Source: an uncultured Solirubrobacterales bacterium
GTDB taxonomy: Bacteria > Actinomycetota > Thermoleophilia > Solirubrobacterales > JACPNS01
Direction: 5' to 3'
Length of the DNA stretch: 64,000 bases
Assembly (NCBI GenBank): GCA_937128795.1
Contig: CAKZMQ010000007.1
Coordinates: 124,001 to 188,000, forward strand
Positions 48,611 to 56,890 of this stretch are shown here, piece after piece. The notes beneath the pieces were generated by a model that saw only the letters and a list, made by a program, of their open reading frames with translations, did no database searches and was not told where the DNA came from. A program made the position numbers and the translations under genes. Position 1 is the stretch's first letter. Each line of letters begins with the position of its first letter.

Positions 48611-50383
48611 TCAGTCGGTGTTGGTGACTCGCGCTGCCTCAGAGAGTGAGATCACGCCCTGCTTGACGCGATCCACCGCGGAGTCCTTCAGCGTGACCAT
48701 GCCGTTTTTGCGTGCGGTTTCTTCGATCGCCGAAGACGGATACCGCTCGATCAGCATTTCTCGAATTTGGTCGTCAAGTGTCAGAACCTCATAGATTCCG
48801 CTGCGTCCGCGGTATCCGGTGTTCGAGCAGCTCGGGCACCCGACGGGATCGAAGGCTTCGAATGCGGCGCCCTCGAAGTCGACGTAGCCGGCTTCGCGCA
48901 TCTTCGCCGCGTCAATAGTCGTCGGCTCGCGACACTCCGTGCACAATCGTCTTGCCAAACGACTCGCAGCAACGCATTCGACAGACGACGCAACCAAGTA
49001 GCGCTCCACCCCCATTTCCGCAAGCCTTGTGACCGCGGACGCAGAGTCGTTGGTGTGCAACGTGGTCAGGACCAAACGCCCGGTCAGCGCCGCCTCGATG
49101 CCGATTTTGGCGGTTTCGTGGTCGCGGATCTCTCCGACCATCACCACGTCGGGGTCGGATCTGAGCATCGTTCGCAAACCCGCCGCGAACGTCAGACCAC
49201 GCTTGACATTCACTTGGACCTGCTTGACGCCGGGAAGTGGATACTCGACCGGATCCTCAATCGTGATGATCGTTCGTTCGGGAGTGTTCAGCTGCGCCAT
49301 AGCTGCGTAGAGCGTTGTGGTTTTTCCCGACCCGGTCGGACCGGTGGCAAGGATTGCACCGTGCGGTTTGCGCAGCGCTCGCTGTAGCGCGTCGTACGCA
49401 ACTTGATCCAGTCCGAGACGATCGAGTGGCGGAACGTTTTTTCGGTCAAGAACGCGAACTGCGGCGGATTCGCCGTAGATGGTTGGAAGAGTCGCGATAC
49501 GCAGCGTCACTTCTGAACCCTCTTCTCCGAATGTTGCGCGCCCATCCTGGGGAACGTGGCGAATAGAGATGTCCATGTTGGCAAGAATCTTCATCCGCGC
49601 GAAAATCCTCGATGCAAGCGCCGGTGCCACGTTTGTGGTGTCGTGTGTCATGCCATCGATCCTGTAACGAACGCGAACTGAACCGTTCTCGAGCGGGTCG
49701 AGGTGAATGTCCGAGGCGCGCTGACGCAGGGCGTTCGTCAGGATCGAGTCGAGCAGATTGACCGACGCCGTCTCGTCTTCGGAGTCGGCATGTTCGCCCA
49801 CCTCGGAGCTGTTGACGCTCACGCGCGAAGCCTCCTCGGTCGCCCTGACAACGTCGTTCTTGCTCAGGCGCGACAACAATTCCTCGAGCTGGTCTTCGGT
49901 GGTTAGACCGGCGCGTACGTTCAGACCCGTCATCAGTGAAATGTCGTCCACCGCGAGCACGTTTGACGGCTCGCTGATCGCAACAAGCAATGTGTCGTCA
50001 TCGACATACTGGATCGGGACGGCGCGGTACTTGATTGCGCTGCGCGCGTCGATTGCGTTGAGTGCGCGTTCTTCGAGCTCGATGTTCTTCAAATCGATGT
50101 ATGAAAGCTGTGTTCTGGCGGCTATCGCCTGGGCGAGTTGATCTTTTGAGATCGTTCCGCGGTCGTAGAGCACACGGCCGGTCGGTCGGCCGGTTTCTCG
50201 TGCCTCGTCGACTGCGGTATTCACCTGATCCTCGGTGGCGAAGCCGAGCGACACGACGATCTCACCGATTCGACGTCCGACCAAAGATCCCGATACGGGC
50301 GCGAGCGCGTGTGGGCGGCGGATCACTCCGGGTTCCCGCTGCTGGCTCTCACTAAGACGCGATGGGTTTGCTGAACTGGACAT
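48611..50383 (-). CDS. pilB: Type IV pilus / type II secretion assembly ATPase (PilB/GspE)
   Basis: 590 residues of the hexameric extension ATPase. The N-terminal T2SSE_N domain (~30-140, VVSLGFATEDQVNTAVDEARETG) is followed by the core: Walker A GPTGSGKTTTLYA, aspartate box TIITIEDPVEYPLPGVKQVQV, Walker B LRTMLRSDPDVVMVGEIRDHETAKIG and His box TGRLVLTTLHTND. The tetracysteine zinc motif is CTECRE ... GCPSCSNTGYRGRSGIYEV. It acts at the inner membrane to polymerise pilin subunits. No other pilus genes are adjacent in the window on this side. A second signal at 50416 starts the divergent nadE. Confidence 0.92.
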   Translation of the reverse strand: MSSSANPSRLSESQQREPGVIRRPHALAPVSGSLVGRRIGEIVVSLGFATEDQVNTAVDEARETGRPTGRVLYDRGTISKDQLAQAIAARTQLSYIDLKNIELEERALNAIDARSAIKYRAVPIQYVDDDTLLVAISEPSNVLAVDDISLMTGLNVRAGLTTEDQLEELLSRLSKNDVVRATEEASRVSVNSSEVGEHADSEDETASVNLLDSILTNALRQRASDIHLDPLENGSVRVRYRIDGMTHDTTNVAPALASRIFARMKILANMDISIRHVPQDGRATFGEEGSEVTLRIATLPTIYGESAAVRVLDRKNVPPLDRLGLDQVAYDALQRALRKPHGAILATGPTGSGKTTTLYAAMAQLNTPERTIITIEDPVEYPLPGVKQVQVNVKRGLTFAAGLRTMLRSDPDVVMVGEIRDHETAKIGIEAALTGRLVLTTLHTNDSASAVTRLAEMGVERYLVASSVECVAASRLARRLCTECREPTTIDAAKMREAGYVDFEGAAFEAFDPVGCPSCSNTGYRGRSGIYEVLTLDDQIREMLIERYPSSAIEETARKNGMVTLKDSAVDRVKQGVISLSEAARVTNTD

Positions 50384-50484
50384 TCCCCCTGTGATCGGCC
50401 TCTTCGTGCCATTTCATGAGCATTGGAAGCGCGATTGACAAATCAGTACCGTTCGCCGGTCTCTCGCGGGTACGCTTCGGGCCG

Positions 50485-52206
50485 ATGTCTCCAGAAACGC
50501 AGAATGCGCGACGAATCGAGGTGGCTCTCGCGCAGATAAATCCAACGGTCGGCGACCTCGTCGGGAACGCGGACTTGATCATCGATGCGGTTCGATCGAC
50601 GGCCGCGGACGGCGCGCACCTGGTGATATTCCCCGAACTCTCGCTCAGTGGCTATCCACCGGAGGATCTCGTGTTGCGCGAGGATTTCCTGGTTGCTGCC
50701 GCCGGGCAGCTCGAGAGAATCGCCAGCAGCGTTGAAGACGTCACCGTCCTGGTCGGTTATCCGCTCGCGCATCCAGACGGAGTGGCGAACGCGCTTGCGG
50801 TCATCTCGGACGGCGAGATTCGCTCGAACTACAGGAAGCAGCTACTTCCGAACTACGGCGTGTTCGACGAGCGAAGGTACTTTGTCCCCGGAAACGAGCA
50901 ACTGGTGATCGCTGTGGACGGCGTGCCGGTTGGGCTGTCGATCTGCGAGGACGTGTGGTTCGATGAACCCGTATATGCGGGACTGGAAAAGCTGGGCGCG
51001 CGCCTGATCGTCAACGCTTCAGCGTCACCGTTTCACATCGGAAAATCTCGCGAGCGCGAGGAGATGCTTTGCGCGCGGGCGGCGAAATTTGGTGTACCGA
51101 TCGCGTACTGCAATCTCGTCGGCGGGCAGGACGAGCTCGTCTTCGACGGAGCGAGCGTGGCAATTGCCGCAGACGGCAGCGTGTTGACGAGGGCGCCACA
51201 GTTCACCACGGCGGTCACGCGTTGTTCGATCCCGGTGCATGACCCGCCGACTCGCCTGAACCCGTCGCTCGTTTCTGTCTCGACAACGCAAGCTGCAACG
51301 TCGATCACCGATCCCGTGGCTGATGTAATTGCGCCGCGTGAGCACGAGTCATACACCGCATTGATGATCGGCGTCCGTGACTACCTGACGAAGAACAGCT
51401 TCCCCGGTGCGCTGGTCGGCGTTTCTGGTGGGATCGATTCAGCCCTGGTTCTCGCTCTGGCGTGTGATGCGATCGGATCGGAAAACGTCACCGCCGTCAC
51501 CATGCCATCCCCGTACAACAGCCCCGAGACTCGCGGTGACGCGGCAGAGTTGATTCGTCGGCTCGCCTGCAACGAGCACGAGTTTGAAATCGCGCCGATG
51601 ATGCAGGCGTTCGAGTCGACCCTGGCTGAGGTATTCAGCAATCGGACTCCCGACCAGACGGAGGAAAACATCCAGGCACGGATTCGCGGCATCCTGCTGA
51701 TGGCGATGTCGAACAAGTTCGGTTCGTTGGTTCTCACGACCGGGAACAAAAGCGAGATGGCGGTCGGGTACGCAACGTTATACGGCGACATGGCGGGTGG
51801 ATTCGCCGCGCTCAAGGACGTCCCCAAGCAACTCGTTTTCGCGCTCAGCCGCTGGCGAAACGAGAACGTGCCAGTGCTCGCAGCGAACTCGATCGAGCGT
51901 CCGATCCCAACCGGGATAATCGAGCGACCTCCGTCGGCCGAGCTTCGCCCCGACCAACGCGACGAAGAAACACTTGGCTCATACGAAGTACTCGACCAAG
52001 TGATCGAGCGCTATATCGAACGCGACCAGGGAATTGACGAAATCGTCGCGAGCGGAGTCGACCGCGAATTCGCGCAGCGAATCATCCGCATGATCGATCT
52101 CGCTGAGTACAAGCGGCGGCAGGCCCCTCCCGGCGTGAAGATCACGCATCGCGCATTCGGGCGTGATCGGCGGATGCCGATTACCGCCAGACGTCGATAC
52201 AAATAG
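50485..52206 (+). CDS. nadE: Glutamine-dependent NAD+ synthetase
   Basis: 573 residues from ATG 50485; an ATG at 50416 would extend the N-terminus by 23 residues that do not align with the family. The N-terminal nitrilase-type glutaminase domain has the Glu-Lys-Cys triad: FPELSLSGYPPEDL (Glu), NYRKQLLPNYGVFDE (Lys) and GLSICEDVWF (Cys). The C-terminal synthetase has the P-loop-like GVSGGIDSALVLALA and KSEMAVGYATLYGDMAGGFA. It amidates deamido-NAD+ with ATP, the last step of NAD synthesis. Divergent from pilB. Confidence 0.95.
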   Translation: MSPETQNARRIEVALAQINPTVGDLVGNADLIIDAVRSTAADGAHLVIFPELSLSGYPPEDLVLREDFLVAAAGQLERIASSVEDVTVLVGYPLAHPDGVANALAVISDGEIRSNYRKQLLPNYGVFDERRYFVPGNEQLVIAVDGVPVGLSICEDVWFDEPVYAGLEKLGARLIVNASASPFHIGKSREREEMLCARAAKFGVPIAYCNLVGGQDELVFDGASVAIAADGSVLTRAPQFTTAVTRCSIPVHDPPTRLNPSLVSVSTTQAATSITDPVADVIAPREHESYTALMIGVRDYLTKNSFPGALVGVSGGIDSALVLALACDAIGSENVTAVTMPSPYNSPETRGDAAELIRRLACNEHEFEIAPMMQAFESTLAEVFSNRTPDQTEENIQARIRGILLMAMSNKFGSLVLTTGNKSEMAVGYATLYGDMAGGFAALKDVPKQLVFALSRWRNENVPVLAANSIERPIPTGIIERPPSAELRPDQRDEETLGSYEVLDQVIERYIERDQGIDEIVASGVDREFAQRIIRMIDLAEYKRRQAPPGVKITHRAFGRDRRMPITARRRYK

Positions 52207-52442
52207 ACGAAGCTTTCTCGCAGAGGCTTTGCATCTGCGCAACCGATTGTCGATTTGACCGCCATTGTCTTGTAGGATGCGCCGCCGAAGGAGCTTGGGG
52301 GCATTCACGGACCAAGGCTTCTGATCCGAATCAGCGCAACTTGCTGTGTTCGGGCGGTGTTACATGTATGGACGAAGCGGCTCAGCTGCAGTCCATCATC
52401 CAAAAATAGGACCCCAGCTAGCCAAGAACTTGAGGAGGCTGC

Positions 52443-53171
52443 ATGCGTATCAAAGTAATTCTCGTCGCGACGGTTGTCGCGGCCCTCGCTATCGGTGTTG
52501 TTAGCTCCAACGCGGCGCTACAGACATCGACCAGCGTGAACGTGAACGTTTCAAAGCCGGGTAAGCCCGGATCGGTGCGGATGGTGCTCGTGAACAACGA
52601 CACCGCCGGACTCGTACCCCAGCGAGTCTCGAAGATAACCATTTCTTCGCGAGTCGCGCGGTGGTACAGCAAGGGTGCGGGCGTCTGCAGGTCGACGGTT
52701 CCGACCAACGCGGCCGGCAACAACAACGCCGCCCCGATCTCACCCGCCTGCCCGCGTTCATCGCGGATCGGCAAGGGTAAGTTCACGGTCAACACCGGTA
52801 CCGTCGGTCAGCCGATCCCGGCAGACCTCGGAACCATCTCCGGCGACGTAACGGTCTACAACTACCGTCCCAGCGGCGGCAAGGTTGCCGCACTGCTGTT
52901 CGAGATCAAGAGCGACATCCCGGTGCCGAACGCGCACCAGTACCAGCTCGCCCAGATCTCGAAGAAGGGCACTCTCGAGGCCGATGTACCGAACACCTCT
53001 GACCTGCCGCCGTCAGTGCAGCAGTTCTTGGTCGGACGCACGACGTCGCTGAACAAGCTCGACGTGACGCTCAAGTCACCGAAGGTCAAGCGCGGCAAGC
53101 GTCCGTTGTTCACACTGAAGAACAACAAGAAGCTCGACTTCCTTGTCACGCTCGACCGCGACAACGGCTAG
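52443..53171 (+). CDS. Secreted hypothetical protein
   Basis: 242 residues with a Sec signal peptide (MRIKVILVATVVAALAIGVVSSNAA). The mature part is basic and beta-rich, with two cysteines (GVCRSTV, PACPRSS) that could form one disulfide. A strong ribosome site GAGGAGG lies about 5 bp before the ATG, and an intrinsic terminator follows 38 bp after the stop, so it is a single-gene unit likely to be well expressed. No family recognised; similar short exported proteins occur in related genomes only as hypotheticals. The 236-bp gap upstream shows no other gene. Confidence 0.7.
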   Translation: MRIKVILVATVVAALAIGVVSSNAALQTSTSVNVNVSKPGKPGSVRMVLVNNDTAGLVPQRVSKITISSRVARWYSKGAGVCRSTVPTNAAGNNNAAPISPACPRSSRIGKGKFTVNTGTVGQPIPADLGTISGDVTVYNYRPSGGKVAALLFEIKSDIPVPNAHQYQLAQISKKGTLEADVPNTSDLPPSVQQFLVGRTTSLNKLDVTLKSPKVKRGKRPLFTLKNNKKLDFLVTLDRDNG

Positions 53172-53208
53172 TTCTCAAGCTCTGCGCAAGCAGCGCCGCT
53201 TCATCAAT

Positions 53209-53246
53209 AAGGCCGATTCCACGAAAGTGGAGTCGGCCTTTTTTTT
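53209..53246 (+). terminator. Intrinsic terminator after the secreted gene
   Basis: Stem AAGGCCGATTCCAC (53209-53222) with GTGGAGTCGGCCTT (53227-53240), one G-T pair, GAAA tetraloop, followed by a run of T (53239-53246). A textbook Rho-independent terminator on the + strand. Confidence 0.92.
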
Positions 53247-53255
53247 GGTTGTCCG

Positions 53256-53666
53256 TCAGGCTCTTTTTTCGCGCACGGCGATGGTCATTCTGCACACCGC
53301 CAGATCTCGGCCGTCGTCGTCGCGCATCGTGACGTCCCACACCCAGGTTGTGTTGCCGCGATGAATGGCGATTGCCTCGGCATGCACAGTGCCGCTGGAC
53401 GTCGCACGGAGAAACTGGGTCTGGTTGGACATCCCCATCGCAACCTTGCCCTCCTCTGCGACCGCACGAAACGTACCGAGCGACGCAAGCGTCTCTGCAA
53501 TCGCGGCGTGTGCACCGCCGTGAACGATGCCGAACGGCTGCTTGACGTGGTCGTCCACTTTGAAGTGCCCGGTCACTCGGCCGATCTCGATCTCGTCGAT
53601 CTCGATTCCCAGCGAAGCGTTCAGATCCTTCCCGAAAAGCTCGGGCACGTTTGCCTCGTCGTTCAC
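53256..53666 (-). CDS. PaaI-type hot-dog thioesterase
   Basis: 136 residues of the PaaI_thioesterase family. The conserved active-site segment is present: FGIVHGGAHAAIAETLASLGTFRAV (with the HGG motif and the helix Glu), followed by VAMGMSNQTQFLRATSSGTVHAEAIAIHRGNTTWVWDV. It hydrolyses aryl- or acyl-CoA thioesters. No phenylacetate genes are adjacent, so the substrate is open. It begins about 60 bp from the divergent gene at 53726. Confidence 0.88.
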   Translation of the reverse strand: MNDEANVPELFGKDLNASLGIEIDEIEIGRVTGHFKVDDHVKQPFGIVHGGAHAAIAETLASLGTFRAVAEEGKVAMGMSNQTQFLRATSSGTVHAEAIAIHRGNTTWVWDVTMRDDDGRDLAVCRMTIAVREKRA

Positions 53667-53725
53667 GCCGGAAACCGTAGCTCAGCGGCCGCAGTCGCCG
53701 AGTACGAACGTAGGATGCCTGCCCA

Positions 53726-54262
53726 ATGAACAACGTTGATGATTCAGTTGATTCCGCTGCGAGCGAAGATTCGGCCTCACCTCCAAACGTCCGGCGCCGT
53801 CGTTTGTTTCTGTACGGCTTCGGCCTGTTGGCATTGGCGTTGATCGTCGCGTTCTCGGCAACCACCCTGATCGACTCCGACGATGCAGACAAGACTGAGT
53901 CGGCAACGCGACTCAAGCCACCGCTGATCGTTGAACGATTCCGGCTGACGGCGACGAAGGGCGAAAAAGGGCGCGGTCTGGGTGAACTCGTACGACGCGA
54001 GGATCGAGACGGGCTGCGGGTGATCGCGGTCGGTCTCGAACCGTCAGCCGAGCAGCAGGCCTATCAACTACTGCTTGCAGGTGGTCGCGATTCTCGCGTG
54101 CTTGGCAATCAAGTGATCGGCGAGGAAGGCACGTTCATCGGAGAGGCACGCATCACGTCCGCTGAATTGAGAGAGTTCGACCGCATCGAACTGCGCCGTG
54201 TAACGGAGGGAAGTCCGCCACAGAGCGATCTTGTCCTGCGAGGCCGCATCGCCAAGCAGTGA
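53726..54262 (+). CDS. Single-pass membrane protein with RskA-C-like outer domain
   Basis: 178 residues: a cytoplasmic acidic N-terminus (~1-28, rich in Asp and Ser), one membrane segment (RLFLYGFGLLALALIVAFSATTL), then an extracytoplasmic beta-sandwich (~75-178: RFRLTATKGEKGRGLGELVRREDRDGLRVIAVGLEPSAEQQAYQLLLAGG). The outer part resembles the C-terminal domain of anti-sigma-K (RskA)-type proteins. There is no zinc anti-sigma helix at the N-terminus, so it is not a standard anti-sigma factor. Role unknown. Confidence 0.66.
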   Translation: MNNVDDSVDSAASEDSASPPNVRRRRLFLYGFGLLALALIVAFSATTLIDSDDADKTESATRLKPPLIVERFRLTATKGEKGRGLGELVRREDRDGLRVIAVGLEPSAEQQAYQLLLAGGRDSRVLGNQVIGEEGTFIGEARITSAELREFDRIELRRVTEGSPPQSDLVLRGRIAKQ

Positions 54263-54292
54263 TCAGCGGCGCGACGTTTATCGGTGCAGTGT

Positions 54293-55087
54293 TTAGCGGC
54301 GCGTGGCCACAAGCCTGCGCAGGTCCCTGACCAGGAGCAGATGCTTGAGGTGAGAGGTTACGGCGGTCAGGTTTTCGAGCGCCTCGATTGCCTCCCCGCG
54401 TCGGTCATTGCTGCGCGACCGCAGAGCCGGGGCAAAAATCTGTTCGAGCAGAGCGGCTTCGCGGTCTGCCGAGGTCTTGAAAACACGGAGGTTCCGCCCT
54501 GAGACACCGAAACGAGACAGTTCTGTGACGGCGCGGATGATTTCGCGTTCGTTCTCGTCGAAATAGGTCGCGCCGGCGCGCGTGGACCCAGTCACCAGTC
54601 CAAAATCAATCAACTCCTTCACAAGCTCTGGTGCCGCCCCGGTGTCGGCCAGCACGTCGTCGGCCGCATAGAGCGTTTGGGCTTGGTCGTCTGTGAGATT
54701 GAACCTGCGGTTACTTCGTGATGCCTGAGGCGTTGAGGTGGGGATTTCGTCCTCTGAGCGGCCAGCTGAGAGCTCCTGGCGAATTACGCGAAGTGGCAGG
54801 TACTCATCGCGCTGGAGTCGCAAGATCGTGCGCAGGCGTGCGACATCATCCTGCGAATAGACGCGGTAACCGCCTTCAGTGCGCTTGGGTGTGAGAAGCT
54901 TTTGATCCTCGAGGTACCGAATCTTCGAGATTGAAACGTCGCCGAACTCCTTGGCCAACGTCTTGCGAACCGCTCCAATTGTCAGTGCCTTTTCGCGTGC
55001 GGCAATGATCGGTTCACCCGGGCCGCCGGTGCCGTTTGAATCCGGCTGGCTCTGGGTACTCGCCTGCGCCTCGGAGGCGGTCATCAT
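54293..55087 (-). CDS. ftsR: MerR-family regulator, FtsR-like
   Basis: 264 residues with an N-terminal winged HTH of the MerR type: LTIGAVRKTLAKEFGDVSISKIRYLEDQKLLTPKRTEGGYRVYSQDDVARLRTILRLQ. A second part (~115-264) with LSRFGVSGRNLRVFKTSADREAALLEQIFAPALRS matches FtsR/Rv1828-type regulators, which in mycobacteria sit next to garA and activate division genes. The ATG at 55087 overlaps the FHA stop (ATGA), so the two genes are coupled exactly as in the mycobacterial garA-Rv1828 order. Confidence 0.83.
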   Translation of the reverse strand: MMTASEAQASTQSQPDSNGTGGPGEPIIAAREKALTIGAVRKTLAKEFGDVSISKIRYLEDQKLLTPKRTEGGYRVYSQDDVARLRTILRLQRDEYLPLRVIRQELSAGRSEDEIPTSTPQASRSNRRFNLTDDQAQTLYAADDVLADTGAAPELVKELIDFGLVTGSTRAGATYFDENEREIIRAVTELSRFGVSGRNLRVFKTSADREAALLEQIFAPALRSRSNDRRGEAIEALENLTAVTSHLKHLLLVRDLRRLVATRR

Positions 55088-55548
55088 CGCTCCAGGAAAG
55101 TGAGCTTGTACTTGCCGATCTGCAGCTCGTCACCGTCGACGAGTTTGTGTGATTCGATGCGACGACGGTTTACGTAGCTTCCGTTGAGCGAACCGAGATC
55201 GTCGATATAAAGCCCATCGGTTCGTCGCACGACCACGGCGTGATTGCGTGACACGGTGACGTCATCGAGGAATACGTCTGACTCGGCGTCACGTCCGATG
55301 GAGAATCGTTCGCCGTCGAGCGTGAAGCTGTCGCCTGCGCGGCCCCCGGTTCGGATCACTAGCGAGGGGCCATCGGGCTGCGTCTGGGAATCCGTCGCGA
55401 CCTGTTCGCTCTCTGAGGTTTCGCCGAGGTCGTATTGCGCGGTGGTGGTGCCCGGGCGCGACTCGTCGGTCAGAAACGCTCCACATTTCTGGCAGTAGTT
55501 GGCTCCCGCCGGGTTTACGAATCCACACTCAGGACAATGCAATGCCAT
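55084..55548 (-). CDS. garA: Zinc-ribbon FHA-domain protein (GarA-like)
   Basis: 154 residues: an N-terminal zinc ribbon (CPECGFVNPAGANYCQKCGAF, with CxxC ... CxxC), a linker containing a Thr pair (RPGTTTAQYD) that may be the phospho-site equivalent, and a C-terminal FHA domain (~65-154: GDSFTLDGERFSIGRDAESDVFLDDVTVSRNHAVVVRRTDGLYIDDLGSLNGSYVN). GarA-type proteins bind phosphothreonine on Ser/Thr kinases and then 2-oxoglutarate enzymes; the zinc ribbon is a common extra in this order. Position before the FtsR-like gene supports the assignment. Confidence 0.83.
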   Translation of the reverse strand: MALHCPECGFVNPAGANYCQKCGAFLTDESRPGTTTAQYDLGETSESEQVATDSQTQPDGPSLVIRTGGRAGDSFTLDGERFSIGRDAESDVFLDDVTVSRNHAVVVRRTDGLYIDDLGSLNGSYVNRRRIESHKLVDGDELQIGKYKLTFLER

Positions 55549-55573
55549 TACTCAGCACTCCCCCCGGCAACGC

Positions 55574-56143
55574 CTATTCGGCGTCTGCCTCCACTGGTTC
55601 TTTCGAGGCCTTTCCGGCGAGAATCTCGGTAAGTTGTTCGATGTCTTCGCCTGTGATCGTCGCTTCTCCCTCTTCGCGTTGTGTGCGCATCCGATTGACA
55701 AGCTCCGCGCGAAGGATGTCGATCTTCCCGTGGAGGATTCGACGTTGATACGAAATCTCGCGCTCCTCATCGGTGAGCGTGCGGATCAGTTCTTTCAACT
55801 CCGGGTCCGTCAATGCTCCAAGGTCCGGAAAAGAGTCCATCTGGGTCGCTCCCTTGCTACTTGCTGTCGCGCCCGCAAGCTGTGAACTTGGCTGGGTGCC
55901 GCCGTCACTGGCCGCGGTTATCAAGTCGGTCAACTTTGCCACATCGGCGTCGGTGATCGCTTCGTTGCCCGCGTCGTGGCGGGCGCGAAGTCGGTTCACC
56001 AGCTCGGCACGCAGCAAGTCGATCTTCCCATGCAGAATGCGACGGCCGTAGGAGATGTCCTGCTCCTCGGTTGCAAGTTCTCCGATCAGACCCTTGAGTT
56101 CGGCGTCGCTCAGCGAGCCGATGTCTGAAACCCATTCTTCCAA
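55574..56143 (-). CDS. rsiG: RsiG-like protein with two c-di-GMP-binding signatures (tandem domains)
   Basis: 189 residues made of two near-duplicate helical domains (~9-60 and ~109-160). Each carries the spacing E-x3-S-x2-R-x3-H-x3-D: residues E27, S31, R34, H38, D42 and E127, S131, R134, H138, D142, exactly 100 apart. Established knowledge: RsiG of Streptomyces, an anti-sigma factor for WhiG, binds c-di-GMP through E-x3-S-x2-R-x3-Q-x3-D on two helices. Here the Gln position is His in both copies. It is the first gene of the rsiG/garA/ftsR-like group. No WhiG-like sigma gene is nearby in the window. Confidence 0.75.
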   Translation of the reverse strand: MEEWVSDIGSLSDAELKGLIGELATEEQDISYGRRILHGKIDLLRAELVNRLRARHDAGNEAITDADVAKLTDLITAASDGGTQPSSQLAGATASSKGATQMDSFPDLGALTDPELKELIRTLTDEEREISYQRRILHGKIDILRAELVNRMRTQREEGEATITGEDIEQLTEILAGKASKEPVEADAE

Positions 56144-56272
56144 CGTGGCGCTCCTGTCGAAAATTACGAGGCACCGCCTCGCAGATTGAGGTCACGCCTG
56201 CGAATCCGCCGACGTGCCCGCAGTATAACCCCGTCGATCCCTAAGCCTCGACCGTCGGTTGAGGTCTTTCGT

Positions 56273-56884
56273 TCAGGCCGCTCGCAGTTGTGGCCACGCG
56301 GTCCGAAAGTAGAGCCAGGTTGCGGCGTACGAACCGAGCACTCCTATCCAAACGAGTACAGCCGAGAGCCAAGTATCTGTGGCGAGCGCGAGAAACCCTC
56401 CTGCCATCAATGGCCAAACCGCAAGACGGCCGATCCAGTTGACCTTGATCTCCACACCTTTGATCAGCGCCGGGATCGAGACGAGCAGCATCAGCAACTC
56501 GCGGATGAACACGAGCGCGATCAGATACTGCGGCAACAACTCAAATTTGTAGATGATGATCCCCGCAGCGATGATCAGCAAGCGGTCGACAAATGGATCG
56601 AGCAGCGTGCCGAGTCGACTGAATTGTCCGGTCAGTCGCGCAGCGAGACCGTCGAGGTAGTCGCTGGCACCGCATATGAACAGAGCTATGTTCGCGGTCG
56701 TGTCCCTTCCGTCCGGCGAGTTCCAGGCGAGTACAAAAAACACTGGTATCAACAACGCACGAACGAAGCCGATCAGATTCGGAATCGTCCATGGACGCCA
56801 TGGTTCGCCCTTCCTGGTGAGATGCTCGGGCGCGTCCGATCGATCGATACCTGCAACTCGCTTGAAGCCACCCTCCCCATTCAC
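56273..56884 (-). CDS. pgsA: CDP-diacylglycerol--glycerol-3-phosphate 3-phosphatidyltransferase-like (PgsA)
   Basis: 203 residues with about five membrane helices and the CDP-alcohol phosphotransferase motif DG-x2-AR-x8-G-x3-D-x3-D: SDYLDGLAARLTGQFSRLGTLLDPFVDRL. Makes phosphatidylglycerophosphate (or a related phosphatidyl-alcohol) at the inner leaflet. It uses CDP-DAG, the product of CdsA whose C-terminus is at the right edge of the window. It starts 6 bp after proS on the same strand and is probably cotranscribed. The final alcohol acceptor cannot be proved from the motif alone. Confidence 0.87.
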   Translation of the reverse strand: MNGEGGFKRVAGIDRSDAPEHLTRKGEPWRPWTIPNLIGFVRALLIPVFFVLAWNSPDGRDTTANIALFICGASDYLDGLAARLTGQFSRLGTLLDPFVDRLLIIAAGIIIYKFELLPQYLIALVFIRELLMLLVSIPALIKGVEIKVNWIGRLAVWPLMAGGFLALATDTWLSAVLVWIGVLGSYAATWLYFRTAWPQLRAA

Positions 56885-56890
56885 GAGTGA

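Noticed and set aside
52255..52278. TTGACC ... TAGGAT promoter before the secreted gene at 52443
   Set aside because: The gap between the two boxes is only about 12 bp, too short for a normal sigma-70 promoter.
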